Part shown: positions 40,955-53,100 of the stretch, piece after piece
Layout of the letters: each line of letters starts with the position of its first letter
Numbering within the stretch: the first letter of the stretch is position 1
Assembly (NCBI RefSeq): GCF_958295425.1
Contig: NC_081142.1
Location: 8,661,754 to 8,725,753, forward strand
DNA length: 64,000 nucleotides
Origin: Solea solea
Taxonomy: Eukaryota > Chordata > Actinopteri > Pleuronectiformes > Soleidae
Direction of reading: 5' to 3'
The notes under the pieces: generated by a model
What the model saw: the letters and a program-made list of their open reading frames with translations, nothing else
What the model was told of the DNA's origin: nothing
Database searches by the model: none
Position numbers and translations under genes: made by a program

Positions 40955-40981
<27 letters not shown>
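40954..40981. repeat. (AC)n microsatellite after a GA-rich tract
   Basis: About 14 AC units directly follow a purine-rich GAGAGA stretch (40911-40953). Confidence 0.9.
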
Positions 40982-40985
<4 letters not shown>

Positions 40986-41390
40986 GAGTGCGCTCTGCTG
41001 CGGAGTTTTCCAAATAATTGAATCATGTATTTATTCAATAGGCTCTGGGCTGCGTATTGATTGTCGACAGATTGAGTTACGCGGGGAATCTATGGTAAGT
41101 CTCACAAGAAGAACGAGACATCTTAACCAAGGGCATGTGTGCGTGGAGCCGTGTGGACAAATGTATTCAGACGGAATACGTGTCGCTTAGGTCATTCATG
41201 GCTTCACAGTGCGCCTCGAGGGAAACACTCAACTCTTCCAGATAAAGACGCTTTTGTTTCCACCGCTTGATACTTGCATTTGTACGGCCTTAAGATCATT
41301 TGCGGGTGAAAATTATAATAATGGAAACAAATCTTTTTCAATTATAATATATAAAAAACCATGAACCAATAATGTATTTAAATATCCCAG

Positions 41391-41392
<2 letters not shown>

Positions 41393-41434
<42 letters not shown>
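41393..41434. repeat. (TA)21 microsatellite
   Basis: Uninterrupted alternating TA, self-complementary and able to form a cruciform. The flanks are also AT-rich. Confidence 0.95.
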
Positions 41435-41436
<2 letters not shown>

Positions 41437-41839
41437 TATATATAATATAGATTATCAAAAAATAATAATACCCCTGAAAATAAAGGGGACACATTTCAAT
41501 GATATGGTAAATGTTTGGGGTATTTATAGCAACGTATTGTGTGCATTCTTTCCAAACTCATACAATGTGTCTTTGAAATTCAAGTCGTAAAACATATTTA
41601 AACACGCGCGTTTTCTCTGCCAAGCACAGCAACAAACACATCCTCGAAAACCAGACTTCAGCGGCCTTGACACACTCCGAGAGAAAATTAAATTTGACAA
41701 AATAAATTAATACCAGCACGGCACTTGAACGGAGCTCATGTAGCACAGTGAAAAATGTGTTGGCAATAAAATAAAAAGGACAGAGGGGTTACTGGGAAAT
41801 TTAATACACTATTACCCACAATCGTAAAATGAATTGAAC

Positions 41840-41877
41840 ATTATTATTATTATTATATTATTATTATTATTATTATT
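41840..41877. repeat. (ATT)n microsatellite, interrupted
   Basis: About 12 ATT units with one interruption, in AT-rich surroundings. Confidence 0.9.
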
Positions 41878-42350
41878 GTTACAATTACTACTAGTTCATT
41901 CACATTTATTTTTTTAATCAATTATCATTTATTCCAGCGGGGCTCATTTACTTTAATTAAAATCAAATGTTGCAACTTAATTATATGTATCACATTAATA
42001 ACAGATTTGTTCTTATTCTATAGAATGACTTCACTGGTGGCATTTCGTGTGCTTCAGTGGGAATGGGGCCTTGTCGACATGTGTTTCAGTTTGAACTTCG
42101 TGATATGCAGCTTTTACAGAGAAGGATAATCATTTTCTTAACCCCTTCATTCACCTGTGCACGGCGTCCTTCTTCCGTAACACGGCGGTTAAATTACAGT
42201 AAAGACGGATTAGGTCAGAAAATGAAGGAGATGTGGCCTCTGCTGAACCTCGGAAATTGGTGTTAAATGTAGGCTCCCTCACATCAGCCTTTGTTTGCAG
42301 GAGCAATGGTGAGTGTGTGTGGATTTATAATACACGAGTGGGATGGACTG

Positions 42351-42498
42351 CAGCAGCAGCAGCAGCAGCAGACGACAATTAGAGGCACGCTGAGCCTGAT
42401 AGCTGTAATTTAGCCTACATGGTTCCTCACATGTCATTAGTGTATCAGGGTATAATGAGTTTGTCAGTGTCACGGTGCTGCTGCTGCTGCTGCTGCTG
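42351..42498. repeat. (CAG)7 and (CTG)7 inverted pair
   Basis: Seven perfect CAG units (42351-42371) face seven perfect CTG units (42478-42498) across 106 bp, giving equal 21-nt arms. The loop contains homeodomain-like CAATTAG and GTAATTTAG motifs. Confidence 0.9.
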
Positions 42499-42719
42499 TT
42501 GTTGCTGTTACAGTCTGACTCACACACATTTCGTTTAAACAGGTTTATTTTCAGGCCCCAGAAATGTTCTGGAATGAAAATAAATAAAAAAATACTAGAT
42601 TGAATCCTGTCTGAAACAAGTGCAGGTGCAGGTTTCTGGTAATTATCTATCTTATCGAGTGCAGTTTACTTGTAAATATTATGTTGCTGTTTAACTTGCT
42701 GTCATTTGTTGCCTTGCAC

Positions 42720-42850
42720 ATATTCAATAGTATTTTTTTTTCCTTATCTTATTTCTACTGTTCTACATTGTTGTGATTGTATGCTGCTGCATACGGCACT
42801 GCTAATTGCCCCATGTGGGACGAATAGAGGATTATCTTATCTTATCTTAA
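42720..42850 (+). mobile_element. LINE 3' end with (TATCT)n tail
   Basis: CTAATTGCCCCATGTGGGAC followed by AATAGAGGATTATCTTATCTTATCTTA closely follows a fish LINE 3' terminus (AATTTCCCC-TGTGGGACTAATAAAGG with a TATCT-type tail). Only the last ~130 bp remain. Confidence 0.7.
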
Positions 42851-43197
42851 GTAAAACAATACGTCTGCCACAGTGTCTTATTTGTGTCGATTCATTTATT
42901 CATGATTTGTTTTGCTATTACTACTAATAATGATTATTATTATAACAAGTGTTTTATTATTAAATATAAATTATTCTTTATTTTAAATACACAGATGCAA
43001 AGAGGAAATAAAGAAAAACGAAAAACCCCTCATTTGATAACAATCAGTTTGCCAACCATTTAAATGTTCAACAAAACTATTATTTTCTTCTTCTCTGTTT
43101 TTAAAGAATAGATGCGTGACCAGAATGGTTTGGGACAGTCTTTACCTTGTAGCTCCTTCTTGTGTGATACTAAAACGGACACTGACTTCCGTTATAA

Positions 43198-43345
43198 TTA
43201 CGTGTTGACTCTCTCGGGCCACAGGCCCGCGGGTCGACTCGCTGCTCCGCATGCAACGGGACGCGCAGGCCCCCGCGCGTTGCTGTTTCGTGTGGTTTCA
43301 GAGGAGCACCGATGCCATATGCGCTGCCTGTGCTGCATGATGCAT
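43198..43345. other. CpG islet with a GC-rich hairpin
   Basis: About 16 CpGs occur in ~130 bp, including GCCCGCGGGTCGAC. Inside, GCAACG/CGTTGC and CGCG/CGCG pair with a 3-nt bulge (43253-43284). Open frames exist on both strands but neither resembles a known protein. It may be an orphan CpG island or a promoter of an unannotated transcript. Confidence 0.5.
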
Positions 43346-43714
43346 GTGTGCGCCTTGTGGGGTACACTGAAAAAGAAAAACAACAATTAGACATGAATGT
43401 GTGTGTCCAAACAAACGAATCAAAGGCCCGTTGAGTTTGTGGGAAGATGACTGGTGGGGGGAGACAGCCTTCCCCCTTTCTTTCTTTCTCTCTTTCTCTC
43501 TGCTCTGACCCCGCGTTTGAGTCCTGCAGTGCGAGGCCGAGACACACAGATGGGCTGCAGTCTCTCTTCTCTGTCGCTCCCCTCACTCTTTCATTATCTG
43601 TCTTTTAGTCTCACTTCAATTCACGTGAATTCAGTTAATTCAACCCAATAACTCAAGTTTATTCAATGCCACTTACACAGCACCTGTTTTGTTGTCCTAT
43701 AGGCGTGGAAAAAA

Positions 43715-43717
43715 ATC

Positions 43718-43753
<36 letters not shown>

Positions 43754-43815
43754 AACAAAGAGGGCAGGGTTGGACATTGAAGACGTCTTCTCTCTGTCTG
43801 TCCCTGTCCCACAAC
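43715..43815. repeat. (ATCT)n array with a shared 3' flank (copy 1)
   Basis: About nine ATCT units (43715-43753) are followed by AAACAAAGAGGGCAGGGTT and GAAGACGTCTTCTCTCTG.CTGTCCCTGTCCC, which aligns with the flank of the array at 45131. The left flanks do not match. Confidence 0.8.
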
Positions 43816-45130
43816 AAAAAGCAGTGACTGAGTCCACCACGCCTGTTCCCCAGACAAGTAAAAATACAGTGTTGTTATGGTTTTCCTGCACACACGTGAG
43901 GATGTGGTTGGGCTCCATCAAACATAATAACAGGACCAGACAGCTGTCATGCTTAGGTCATATTGTCCAAAAACAATGTGACATGTGATGATTTACTTTA
44001 GACCAGTGCCCACGTTTGAAAATGGAAATTGTGCCGAGAACAAAAGATAAGCTAAATAAAGTCAAATCCCAGCGACACGCAGCAATTTTGGACAATATTT
44101 GATATCCCACAGATGTTTCACGAATACAGAGAATTGGATTCAATCCTGACTTTTGTTTTGTCTGATTACTATTTTTATTTAGCCCATGTATTTATAATTT
44201 AAAAGCATTTTTTGGTCCACTTTGGTAGTTTCATGGTACAAAATCAACACCAAACTCTGGGTTAGATGTGACACAGCTGCTGATTTGAATTTATTCTTCA
44301 GCAATAAACATGTGTTTTTCACAAACTTGCACTTCAAATGTGTGAACTCTCAGTGCAGCTTGTGTGGGCCTGCAGTGGTGAAAAACCTCATGTCCATTTA
44401 GCTCTGCTGTCCCGACACCAAACTGTCTGAGCCCCAGCCATGGTTTCTGTCCCTCCCAACCTCCCAAGCTGCTCAGAGAAGGTATAGAGCTCCAGAAGTA
44501 CATCAAGTCTGAATAGACTGGGGGCCAACAAAGCAATGGAGCTGTGGGGCCCCTGGCCGTGCAGTGTCTATGTTTGCAGGCCTCCGGTGGTTGAGACGAG
44601 GCGTTACATGGGGCTGGGGGCCTCCACTGCATTAGGCAGTAATAGGTTTGGGATGACCTAAACGATTAGTTGACTGGGACAATAAATCTGTTGTGTGTTT
44701 CTTGGCATGCTGAGGGGAGGATTACAAGTTGTCACACAAAGGAATGCAAATTGCAAGCCAAACTCTCCGAGAGGCCTGTGGAGTAGCCAGCTATTTAGAG
44801 CATTTGTGCGGATCTGTGCCTCTCTCTCACACTATTTTATGTTTCTCTATTAGTCCTAATAACTGTGAAGGGCCTGAGAGTAGCCACTGTATTCATCTCA
44901 AATCAATGGCTTTCCCGCACCAGGCCCTATAGACCTCCACATTTGCATTCTATCAAGTGAGATGACCAGCAGGACAATTGGCGTTAAGTCTCTTTCAGGC
45001 TGCCAAATGGAAATCTTGAATCCAGAATGACATTTTTTTTTTCTCAGACCTTTTTCTCCTATTCACTCTCCATATTTATTTTCTGACCACACTTTTTCTC
45101 ACTCACTGAACCCTGGAGCTGCTGAGACCT

Positions 45131-45171
<41 letters not shown>

Positions 45172-45240
45172 TTAAACGTGGGCTAAAACAAAGAGGTCAG
45201 GATTAAAGACATCTTCTGTCTGCCTGTCCCAGTTTGCAAC
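45131..45240. repeat. (ATCT)n array with a shared 3' flank (copy 2)
   Basis: About ten ATCT units (45131-45171) are followed by a flank with AACAAAGAGG and GACATCTTCTGTCTG..CTGTCCC. A similar flank follows the array at 43715-43753, so the array and its right flank are a dispersed unit. Confidence 0.8.
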
Positions 45241-48200
45241 ATTGATTCGTCCAAATGTGCATTTGAAAAGTCGTATAATTTTGAACAACAAATAAATGAA
45301 CGTCTATCCATCCATCTCTTGGACAACTTGCAGCCTCAGTTCAGTCTTCAATCACACCTCCTCCTAGCGACTGCAGGATGAAGTGCATGGACAGCAGCAG
45401 CCCTCCAGATTTGAGCCCACCTTTATCTGCTGAACTGCTGCAGTTATATGGCAGCAGGTCGGTCGAACCCGATTCTCACTGATATTTCATGCACATAATC
45501 AGTGGTTGTTGTTTGTTTGAGGTCGCTTCTCCTTCGGTGGCCCTTCTGCCTCTGCATCCCCCCCCGTCAGTGTTCCACGGTGGAGAGGCAGCGGATTCCT
45601 GAGGTTGAGTGGACGAAACCGCAGGACGGGGATCAACACGGCGATAGTGGAATTATTCCTCTCGAATCACAGTAGGAGTCCTGCAGCAGAAAGAAATTAT
45701 AGACGCCTGAAAACTGCAGCATAAGTTAACAAAAGATCACTCTGACACTAAAGTCTTCCCAAGGACCTGTATGTATAAATTATGCCATTGTAATGGAAGG
45801 CAATGTTAACACTAAGTGCTTCAACATTAATCTAATTTGTAAAAGAGATTTAAGTGCATTTCTGCAAGATTAACAGATGAATTATGAAAGTAGATTGATA
45901 TATTCACCAATTGTGAGTTTATCTGCATGATAAAAATGCTTTTACACACACACACGGGCTCTTTATTGTAAAATCATATCTAAAATAGAGATACAAAGTG
46001 TGTAATGTTCAGTTCCAGGTCCAGGTTCTTGTAAATCAATGCTGCTTCAGAGGCTGATCACCTGATGCCTATAACGAGCTGTGATGATGGATTCATGACT
46101 GTGATTGCAAGATTCAGTTTCAGAGTGGACGGTTGTTGTAATTGGCTAAGAGTCTGAGAAGGGTATGCACACACACACACACACACACATTAGTCACAGA
46201 AAGAACCCACAATGCATTGTTTGCATGTATTCACACTGAGGCGTTTGCCAAAGGTTACCATAGCTCTGTGCCTTCTGCCCCGCTCCCTCACACTGAACGG
46301 CAGAGATAGTTTAATTAAAGAACAACATTATTTTAGGACAGCTGCACTCCTACCAATGAGGAATGCCCTGATTTCAGTGCTGTGTCAGGAGAGACAGAGC
46401 GCATATCGCCGCTGCTGTCCTCCTATACGCTCTCCTGGTTGCTTTTAATGGAGTGATTGTAAAACATCTTGTCATACGAGGCAGTTGCAGTGATGTTTTA
46501 CTGCCCACGGCTTTCAAAGATGAGCCATAAGAGTTGCGCAACACCCGGGAACATTATTTTCTATGCACATGTAAAGATGGAGTCTGTGTGTTCTGATGTG
46601 GATCATAAAACAAGGTACTTAAACACAAGGCCGCACATGTGGACATAGATGCATGCAGCACACCTATGCCTGAACACACTGAACACAGCACACACACACA
46701 CGCATGTGCATGAAAAACAAATGAAATTATATGTAGCAGAAAAGAGAGATCTGGACTGAAATACTGTATAAGCACACAGTGGACAAACACTCAGAGACAA
46801 GGTTAATGGTCTGTTGAGTAAAAAGGAAGATATCGATGCACCGCATTGCCTCTTTATTATTATTTAACAAAGATACATGCGTGGTTTGGCTTCGGTGCGT
46901 GTGTTCCATTATGCTCCAGTTGTGATAGAACACTGGTGTTTGAATGCTGATGATGATTTCTGAGGCCAGCAGCAAAGACCTGGCTGTTTAAATAGTTTTT
47001 TTCTCCCCGTAATCAACACAATTGCAACCCCTGCAGAACAAAGGCATGAATATCCATTTCCAAGGAAAAGGGTGAGTGCCCTCTCCATGCCCCACTCACC
47101 CTCCTCACCTCTCGTTTAACTGTACTAGTTACCCTGGTAACCCCATGGGCACAATGCAGATCAGGAGGACCAACGAATCGGCCCCTTGTCTCTCCTCACA
47201 ATTCACCCTGATGATGACTAACACATTGATTCATGGAGAGGGCAGGTGGGGTTTATAAAACACTTCAAATCATTGCTCACCCAAGATCTCCCTCGTATCT
47301 TCTCTCTTTTCTGTCATTGTTTTTTTTTTATCATTTCATTTGCTTTGCTATTTTCATTTCCTTTTTTTGGGGGGGCTTTTTGTCTGTCTGCCACTCAGGG
47401 ATGACACCGAGTCCCTCAAATCTCTCTCACAGCAGACATGGCAATGGTTTGCAAGAGGTCAGTGTTATCTAAACAGACCCATTGGGCTATTTGCTATAGC
47501 ACCCTCCATCAAGCAAGAAGCTCTGAGGAATCAGCCCATCACTTCAATCAGCCACGGCAGCATACAATGAATTCATAATGGCTGCAGCTAGATGAGGAAT
47601 GAAATCAGAACAAATGCTGAGAGAAAGGGAGAGCGACGGAGAGGGACAAAGAGGGAGAACAAGATAGTTACGAGAGGGCAAAAGCAAAGAGCCAGAGGAG
47701 AGTTCTGCTGCTGTTTGTGTCAATGACCACTGTGCAGGAGAGTGTGTTGTTTGTTTGTGGTCTGAAACAAACAAGTGGTTGTTGAAAGTGGGGGGATGAA
47801 CTGTGATTGTGTTTGACAGTTAACTGTGTGCGAGAGGCTTCATCCGTTACTGTACACGACTGCCTTTCTTATTTGGGTAAACATGCAAATGTACACACCG
47901 CAAGAATCACTGTACATCAATGTGTGTGTGTGTGGGTGTATGAACATGTGCGTGTGTGCACTTATTTGTGTTTATTGGCCTGTGTGCAAAGAGAAGAAGT
48001 AATCTTATCGCTCCTCAGAGGGTAAGTACATGTGACAGTAGATATATACAAACTCCCGATCAGTATCTTGATAGATTGTCAGATAATGACTGATATGAAC
48101 AATTGCTTCAATATGTATGTTTTCCTGGCTTGTGTGCAGACTGCCTGGCAATGAGCCACCATCCACAACTCATGGACCAAAACCAGAGCGCAGTCCAGTC

Positions 48201-49048
48201 TCTGCTTGGACTGCGTGACTGCAGCCAGACGCTCACTCAACAACACAGCCACTGCCCTTTGACCACATCAACCAGTGCGGTCAGACTCATCTCTCAGACG
48301 TCTCTTATCACCTGAAATCAAACATTAAAAGAGGGAGAGAGCCAGAGTTACTCATAAAGTCAAAGAATTACAGTCGTAGACGGGGGAGGGGGGCAGAGAA
48401 AGAAACAAGAGGGGAAGGGGAATTAAAAAAGACAATTAAACACAAATGAAAACAAATTAAATGACTGCGCGTAAACAAGGTGAACACAGGGAGGGTGATG
48501 AAATACAATGTAGGAAGGAAAAAAAGGGGTGAAGGTGGGGATTAAGCAGTGAATAGAGAACGAGCAGCAGATACCACGCCATGTCGTCTCATCCTATAAG
48601 CTTTCACTTCCTGCCTGTGAAAGTTTAGCACCTAAAAGGAGCAGGGCGGAGTTCAGCTGTAAGCAAACAGGCTGTTTTACGAGTACCATTCTGCAATTAC
48701 CCGTTACCTTGACTGTCATGGTTTTAAGAGCGGCCCGGCCTTGGAGTTACCTAGATACACCTGGAGGAGAGCGATAAAAGAAGCTGGGGGTGTTAGAAAC
48801 ACAAGGTGCAGATGAGTTCCTATCTAAACGGACTGAGTGTGCACCCAAAACTCCATCTGTCTGTCTGCCGAGTCACGACTACTGGCGCCCGCACACACCC
48901 TGCCTATCTCTGTGTGTCTGTGTACCTGATTGTACACATATCTATCTGTCTCTGTGTGTGTGTGTTCTAATAAAGCCAAGATGTCTCAGTAGTTTCATCA
49001 GTTACGCCGATATGTTGCTTGGCCGATTCTTCATGTACACGCACACAT

Positions 49049-49461
49049 GCACACACGCACACACACACACACACACACAGAATTAAAGATTTCAGGCAGG
49101 TGATTTGCTGATAGTGATGGGTAGGAAAATATTTGATGTCCCCAGCTTGGCCATTTAACATTCTCACCCTGTGCTCTGACCTTAAAGAGAATGAATGCAT
49201 GCATAGAACGTGCATGACTGTTTGTGTGTGTGTGTGTGTGCGTGTGTGTGCTCATGTACATCAGCACATTCAATGCATTGCTTTATGTTTGTTCGCTTAG
49301 CTTTTAGCTGCAGTTAGCTGGTCAGAGCCCACAAACCACTCACACACACACACACACACACACACAGTCTTATTAGCAGAACATTTCAAAGCCCATTTGA
49401 CCTCCACCTTCTCCCTGACCTCTAGCTCCATCCCTTGGGACTGTGGGTCATCAAGGCGAAA

Positions 49462-49500
<39 letters not shown>
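49049..49500. repeat. cluster of four alternating (CA)n and (GT)n microsatellites
   Basis: (CA)n at 49049-49079, (GT)n at 49223-49250, (CA)n at 49340-49366 and (GT)n at 49461-49500 alternate within 452 bp. Each neighbouring pair forms an inverted repeat. Open frames here are translations of the repeats. Confidence 0.9.
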
Positions 49501-49794
49501 ATAGGATGGGGGGCTGCTCCCCTGTCTGACCGTGAGCAAACACTGATGGTCAAACACACAGAGCCTCCTCCACCCCCTCTTGTGTCCATCCTTGTATTTT
49601 TTTTTTGTCTCTCCCATCTCCTCTTCTCTGACATATAGCCGTTCAGCTAATTGTCACTTATAGAAGTATACTTATAATACTTATACAGTAAGTATTCAGC
49701 AGTCATTATTACATTATGACCTGGGAACTCAATGCCTCCAACAAGCAGCTTGTGGCTTTTGGTGGTATTTTTTTTTTTCTATATGAATTGGAAA

Positions 49795-50115
49795 GTATTA
49801 TTATTACCTGAACACCTGAGGTCTGCTCAGACTGTCAGCTCATTTAAATCAGGCCTGAAAACAAAACATTATGTACTGCAGCTTTTTCTTCAATTCTTAA
49901 ATAATCATCTTAGTCATCCATTAATTCTTGTCTTTTAAATGCACGTTGTTTTGGAAAATCACACTTTTATCTCTCATGATTTGAATGACTATGTTAATTT
50001 GAATGTTGATTTTGACATCTTGCTTTTATTCTGTGATGTATAAGTATGCCCTTGGAAAGCACTTTGACTTGCTATACAATAGTGCTATACACAACATGAA
50101 CTCGCCTTGCCTTCA
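49795..50115 (+). mobile_element. 3' end of a teleost non-LTR retrotransposon (LINE)
   Basis: The first part encodes the typical end of a LINE reverse-transcriptase protein (LLPEHLRSAQTVSSFKSGLK). It is followed by an AT-rich 3' region ending in GGAAAGCACTTTGACTTGC, TAGTGCTATACACAA and CGCCTTGCCTT. That ending is characteristic of an abundant fish LINE whose tail reads AAAGCACTTTG...TGCTATACAAATAAA. It is 5' truncated and the coding part ends in a diverged frame. The clade was not determined. Confidence 0.8.
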
Positions 50116-53100
50116 GAAGATGAAATTGTTCTTTTTTGGTGATGTATAATCCAGATTTTTTTAAACAACTTAACTTTGTGAGATGGGATTTCAACATTCT
50201 CCTTAATAACTCCTTAAAAACTAGTTTGACACTGTGAGAGGCCATGAGGTTTGTTACTCACTGACTGTGTTCTCTTGTTTTGCTAGTTGTCAGAAAACCA
50301 TTTAGAAACCAGTGCATTGGCAGAGAGACAGAGATATTTCTCTCTCTCTCTCCCTCTCTCTCTCACACACGCACACATGCACACACTGTCTGGCTGGTAA
50401 AAATCACAGTGATGTGAGTAGTGTCTACTTCACTATGATACAGCCATAACAATACTGTTTCAAAGTGGCTGCAGTTCAAAGTCATTTTGTTGGCAGCTTG
50501 TGTTACTGAAATGGACGACAGTGCACAAGTGTTGTTGCCCACTGTAATGTTGTGTCTTTACTTGTCTACTTAATGTGTGTGGTCCGCAGCCCACTGGTGG
50601 GCCTTGGAGGTACTGCAGGTGGAGCTTAGACTGAGGTATATAAAAAAAAGTGATATTTCAAAATGTATTCTATTTTTTTTGGGAAAGAATAATTGCATTG
50701 TATTTTAAAAAAACAATAGGGATTCTCAGTTATGATCAAAATGGTAACTACATTGTTTTTTAGTTAGATTTTGATCAATATTTAAATTCTGATAAGTGAT
50801 TCTTTATTAATAATATAGGCAAAATATTTTACTTTTAATCGTATCTGTTAACGCCAGTGTTTCTGCTCCATTATGAATCTGGACGTGGGGCTCAGAGGTT
50901 TTTACCATTTTTGGGGCCTCCATGTTAGTCCTATATGTATCATAACTGTCTATGCACTCATAAGCTTCCAGTCAGACAACCCTTCTCTAAAGACTAACTG
51001 GTGTTACATTAAGTTGAATTTAATAAGTTAATGCTTGACTGTAAAATGTCTTTGACACATTTCTCAGATTTTGATTGTGTAAACTTTAAACATCTCTCAG
51101 TCAAGTTACCATATTTAGTTTTTCAACAAGTCAGACAGTGGAATCCACCTTGTTGGTGCTGTGAAGTAAATATTTCAGTCCAAATTGGGTAAATTTCAAA
51201 TCAGGGGGACAAAAAACTCCTGCTGCAGAGACAAGGGCCAAAGTTAGAGCAGCACAGAGAGCACTCTCTTTAGAAATCCTTTATTCCATGCTCCTCCATC
51301 CGGTGTTCTCCAGCAGACATGGTCTTTTACTGAAAAGGAACAATGGTGTTCTTAATCAGCAGACCTTTCCCCCCGCGGCAGTTCCTGGGTCAACTGATGT
51401 CCCACACTGCTTTGTAGCAATTGAACTGCATAAAATATATGTTTATGAAAAAGAGAATTAATCACAGTGGGTATCTTTGGAAAAAGTCATATTTGTTTTT
51501 TATACCCTTTCTCCGGCTCTGTCTAGGAGGGCTTTCATGTGCCTGTAATTACCATATTTCATTAGCGTATGGAGTGTCACTGCTGGAGCATCAAAGCAGT
51601 TGGCTCTTCGCATGTGCAGCAACCACTGCCAGGGAAGTACACAACTATCTGTTTTTTTCCCAGAATAAATTCGCCTGCGCCTGTTTTTGAGTGCACTCTC
51701 TCCCTCAAGCTGCTGTCGATATCAAAGAGAACCCATTCCGCATGTGAAGTGCCCCTTGCGCAGAATAATAAAGCAGTGCATCATGGCAAAAAACTGTGAA
51801 ACACAACACTCTCACCACCATTCTTCAATGCACACACAAGGACACACACACACACACACACACACATTTACACATGGAGACACAAGCACACACAGTGTTC
51901 CTATCTCCTTTGTACCTACTTTACTCTCCTTGGTACACATTCACTCTTTACTACTTCTGCACTCAAAAAACAAACTATTTTGCCATACCGCACAGAGGAA
52001 TATAGAACCAGTAAGGCAACGTGGACTGCATGTGTTTAGCATGATCTTGCCGTAATTACACTATGATTCACAGATTTATTTCCAGCACATTTGACAACAC
52101 TCCTCTAACCTTTGCAATACGAATAATACCTTCTTGAACAATAATTAACATTAATGGTTCAGTAAGTGATTAAAATAACCAGTGCCATTCTTTAATTATT
52201 GACCATTTTTAATTATCACAAAGCCAGCACAATCTGAGTTCTTTACTACCAACAGTGTTATTATACATCTTCACCAGGCGCTGCTTTGCCTTGGAGACTT
52301 GCACCTGACCTGCGTTAATTCGCCTCAAGGCCACAGGGCCAAAGCCGCACATCTTCAAGGGTGGAAATACAATGGTAAAGAATAATGTCTCAACCAGCAC
52401 AAACACAGATGAGTTAGCAAAGCTCACCAAACAGCACCACTCGGCCTCCACTATCAGCAGGATTATCTAAAGAGAGAAGAGCTAAACACACTTTTGTTTT
52501 CCCAAAGCTTTATGGCTGCCCTCGGCTAGACAGAGAATCAAAGCTCTCTGTGAAATATGGGGAAGCGTTTACCACACAGGACATGGTTAGAGTAGACAGA
52601 CGTTGCCTACAACACATAATTACAGATCCGGCATTTTTGGAAAAAAAAATGAAATTTTGTAAACATCCTTCAGCAACAAGCAGACAAGAACCACTGCTTC
52701 TTAGGTGGCTTTTTTTTCTTTTTGCAGAGCACATGTGTCGCTACAATGGACCTGATTCACTGAGGGACAATAGCATGTTGCTTTTATAGTTAAAGTCATC
52801 GGGTGTGTTTGCTGTGTGATAACAAACTCCTCCGTGTGTCATTGCTGTGAACAGTGTGCGTGTGAGCTGCAGCTCAACAATCCAAGCAACACACACTTGA
52901 AATGCTCTTAACAGCTCCAGCGGCCTGAGATCGATGTTCACCTTGGCTCCGGTGACTTTCAATCTGTGAGCGGTATTGATCAAAGATGAGGCTACAGCAC
53001 TGAAATGTGAAAACACTCCAATGCCTGTGTGTCTCAGTCTCAACGTGCATTTCCTCCTCTTTTTTATGGAGGATAGAGTTGTTTTTAGCACTTATCCCCT

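Larger units (their letters stand above)
33501..42719. other. gene-free interval
   Basis: No supported exon. Besides the microsatellites listed separately, 34100-34220 (GGCGCTGCAGCC, CCAATTATGGCGGCG, TATTTATAGCTGG) and 39430-39465 (homeodomain-like TAATG, TAATTG, TTAATTA) are repeat-free and could be conserved elements. The longest frames are translations of dinucleotide repeats. Confidence 0.7.
42851..49048. other. gene-free interval
   Basis: Apart from the CpG islet and the two ATCT arrays listed separately, it holds an (AC)n tract at 46168-46189 and a short GC-rich patch near 45530-45650. No exon with family features was found on either strand. Confidence 0.7.

Noticed and set aside
40504..41013. 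169-codon minus-strand frame
   Set aside because: Its N-terminal part is a translation of (AC)n and GA-rich repeats, and overlapping frames of similar length exist on both strands.
43715..45171. Regular short repeats as a CRISPR-like array
   Set aside because: They are uninterrupted tetranucleotide microsatellites without unique spacers, in a vertebrate genome.
50578..50640. Possible hAT-type repeat (GGTCCGCAGCCCACTGGTGG)
   Set aside because: The resemblance is from memory and short, with no terminal repeats or target duplication.
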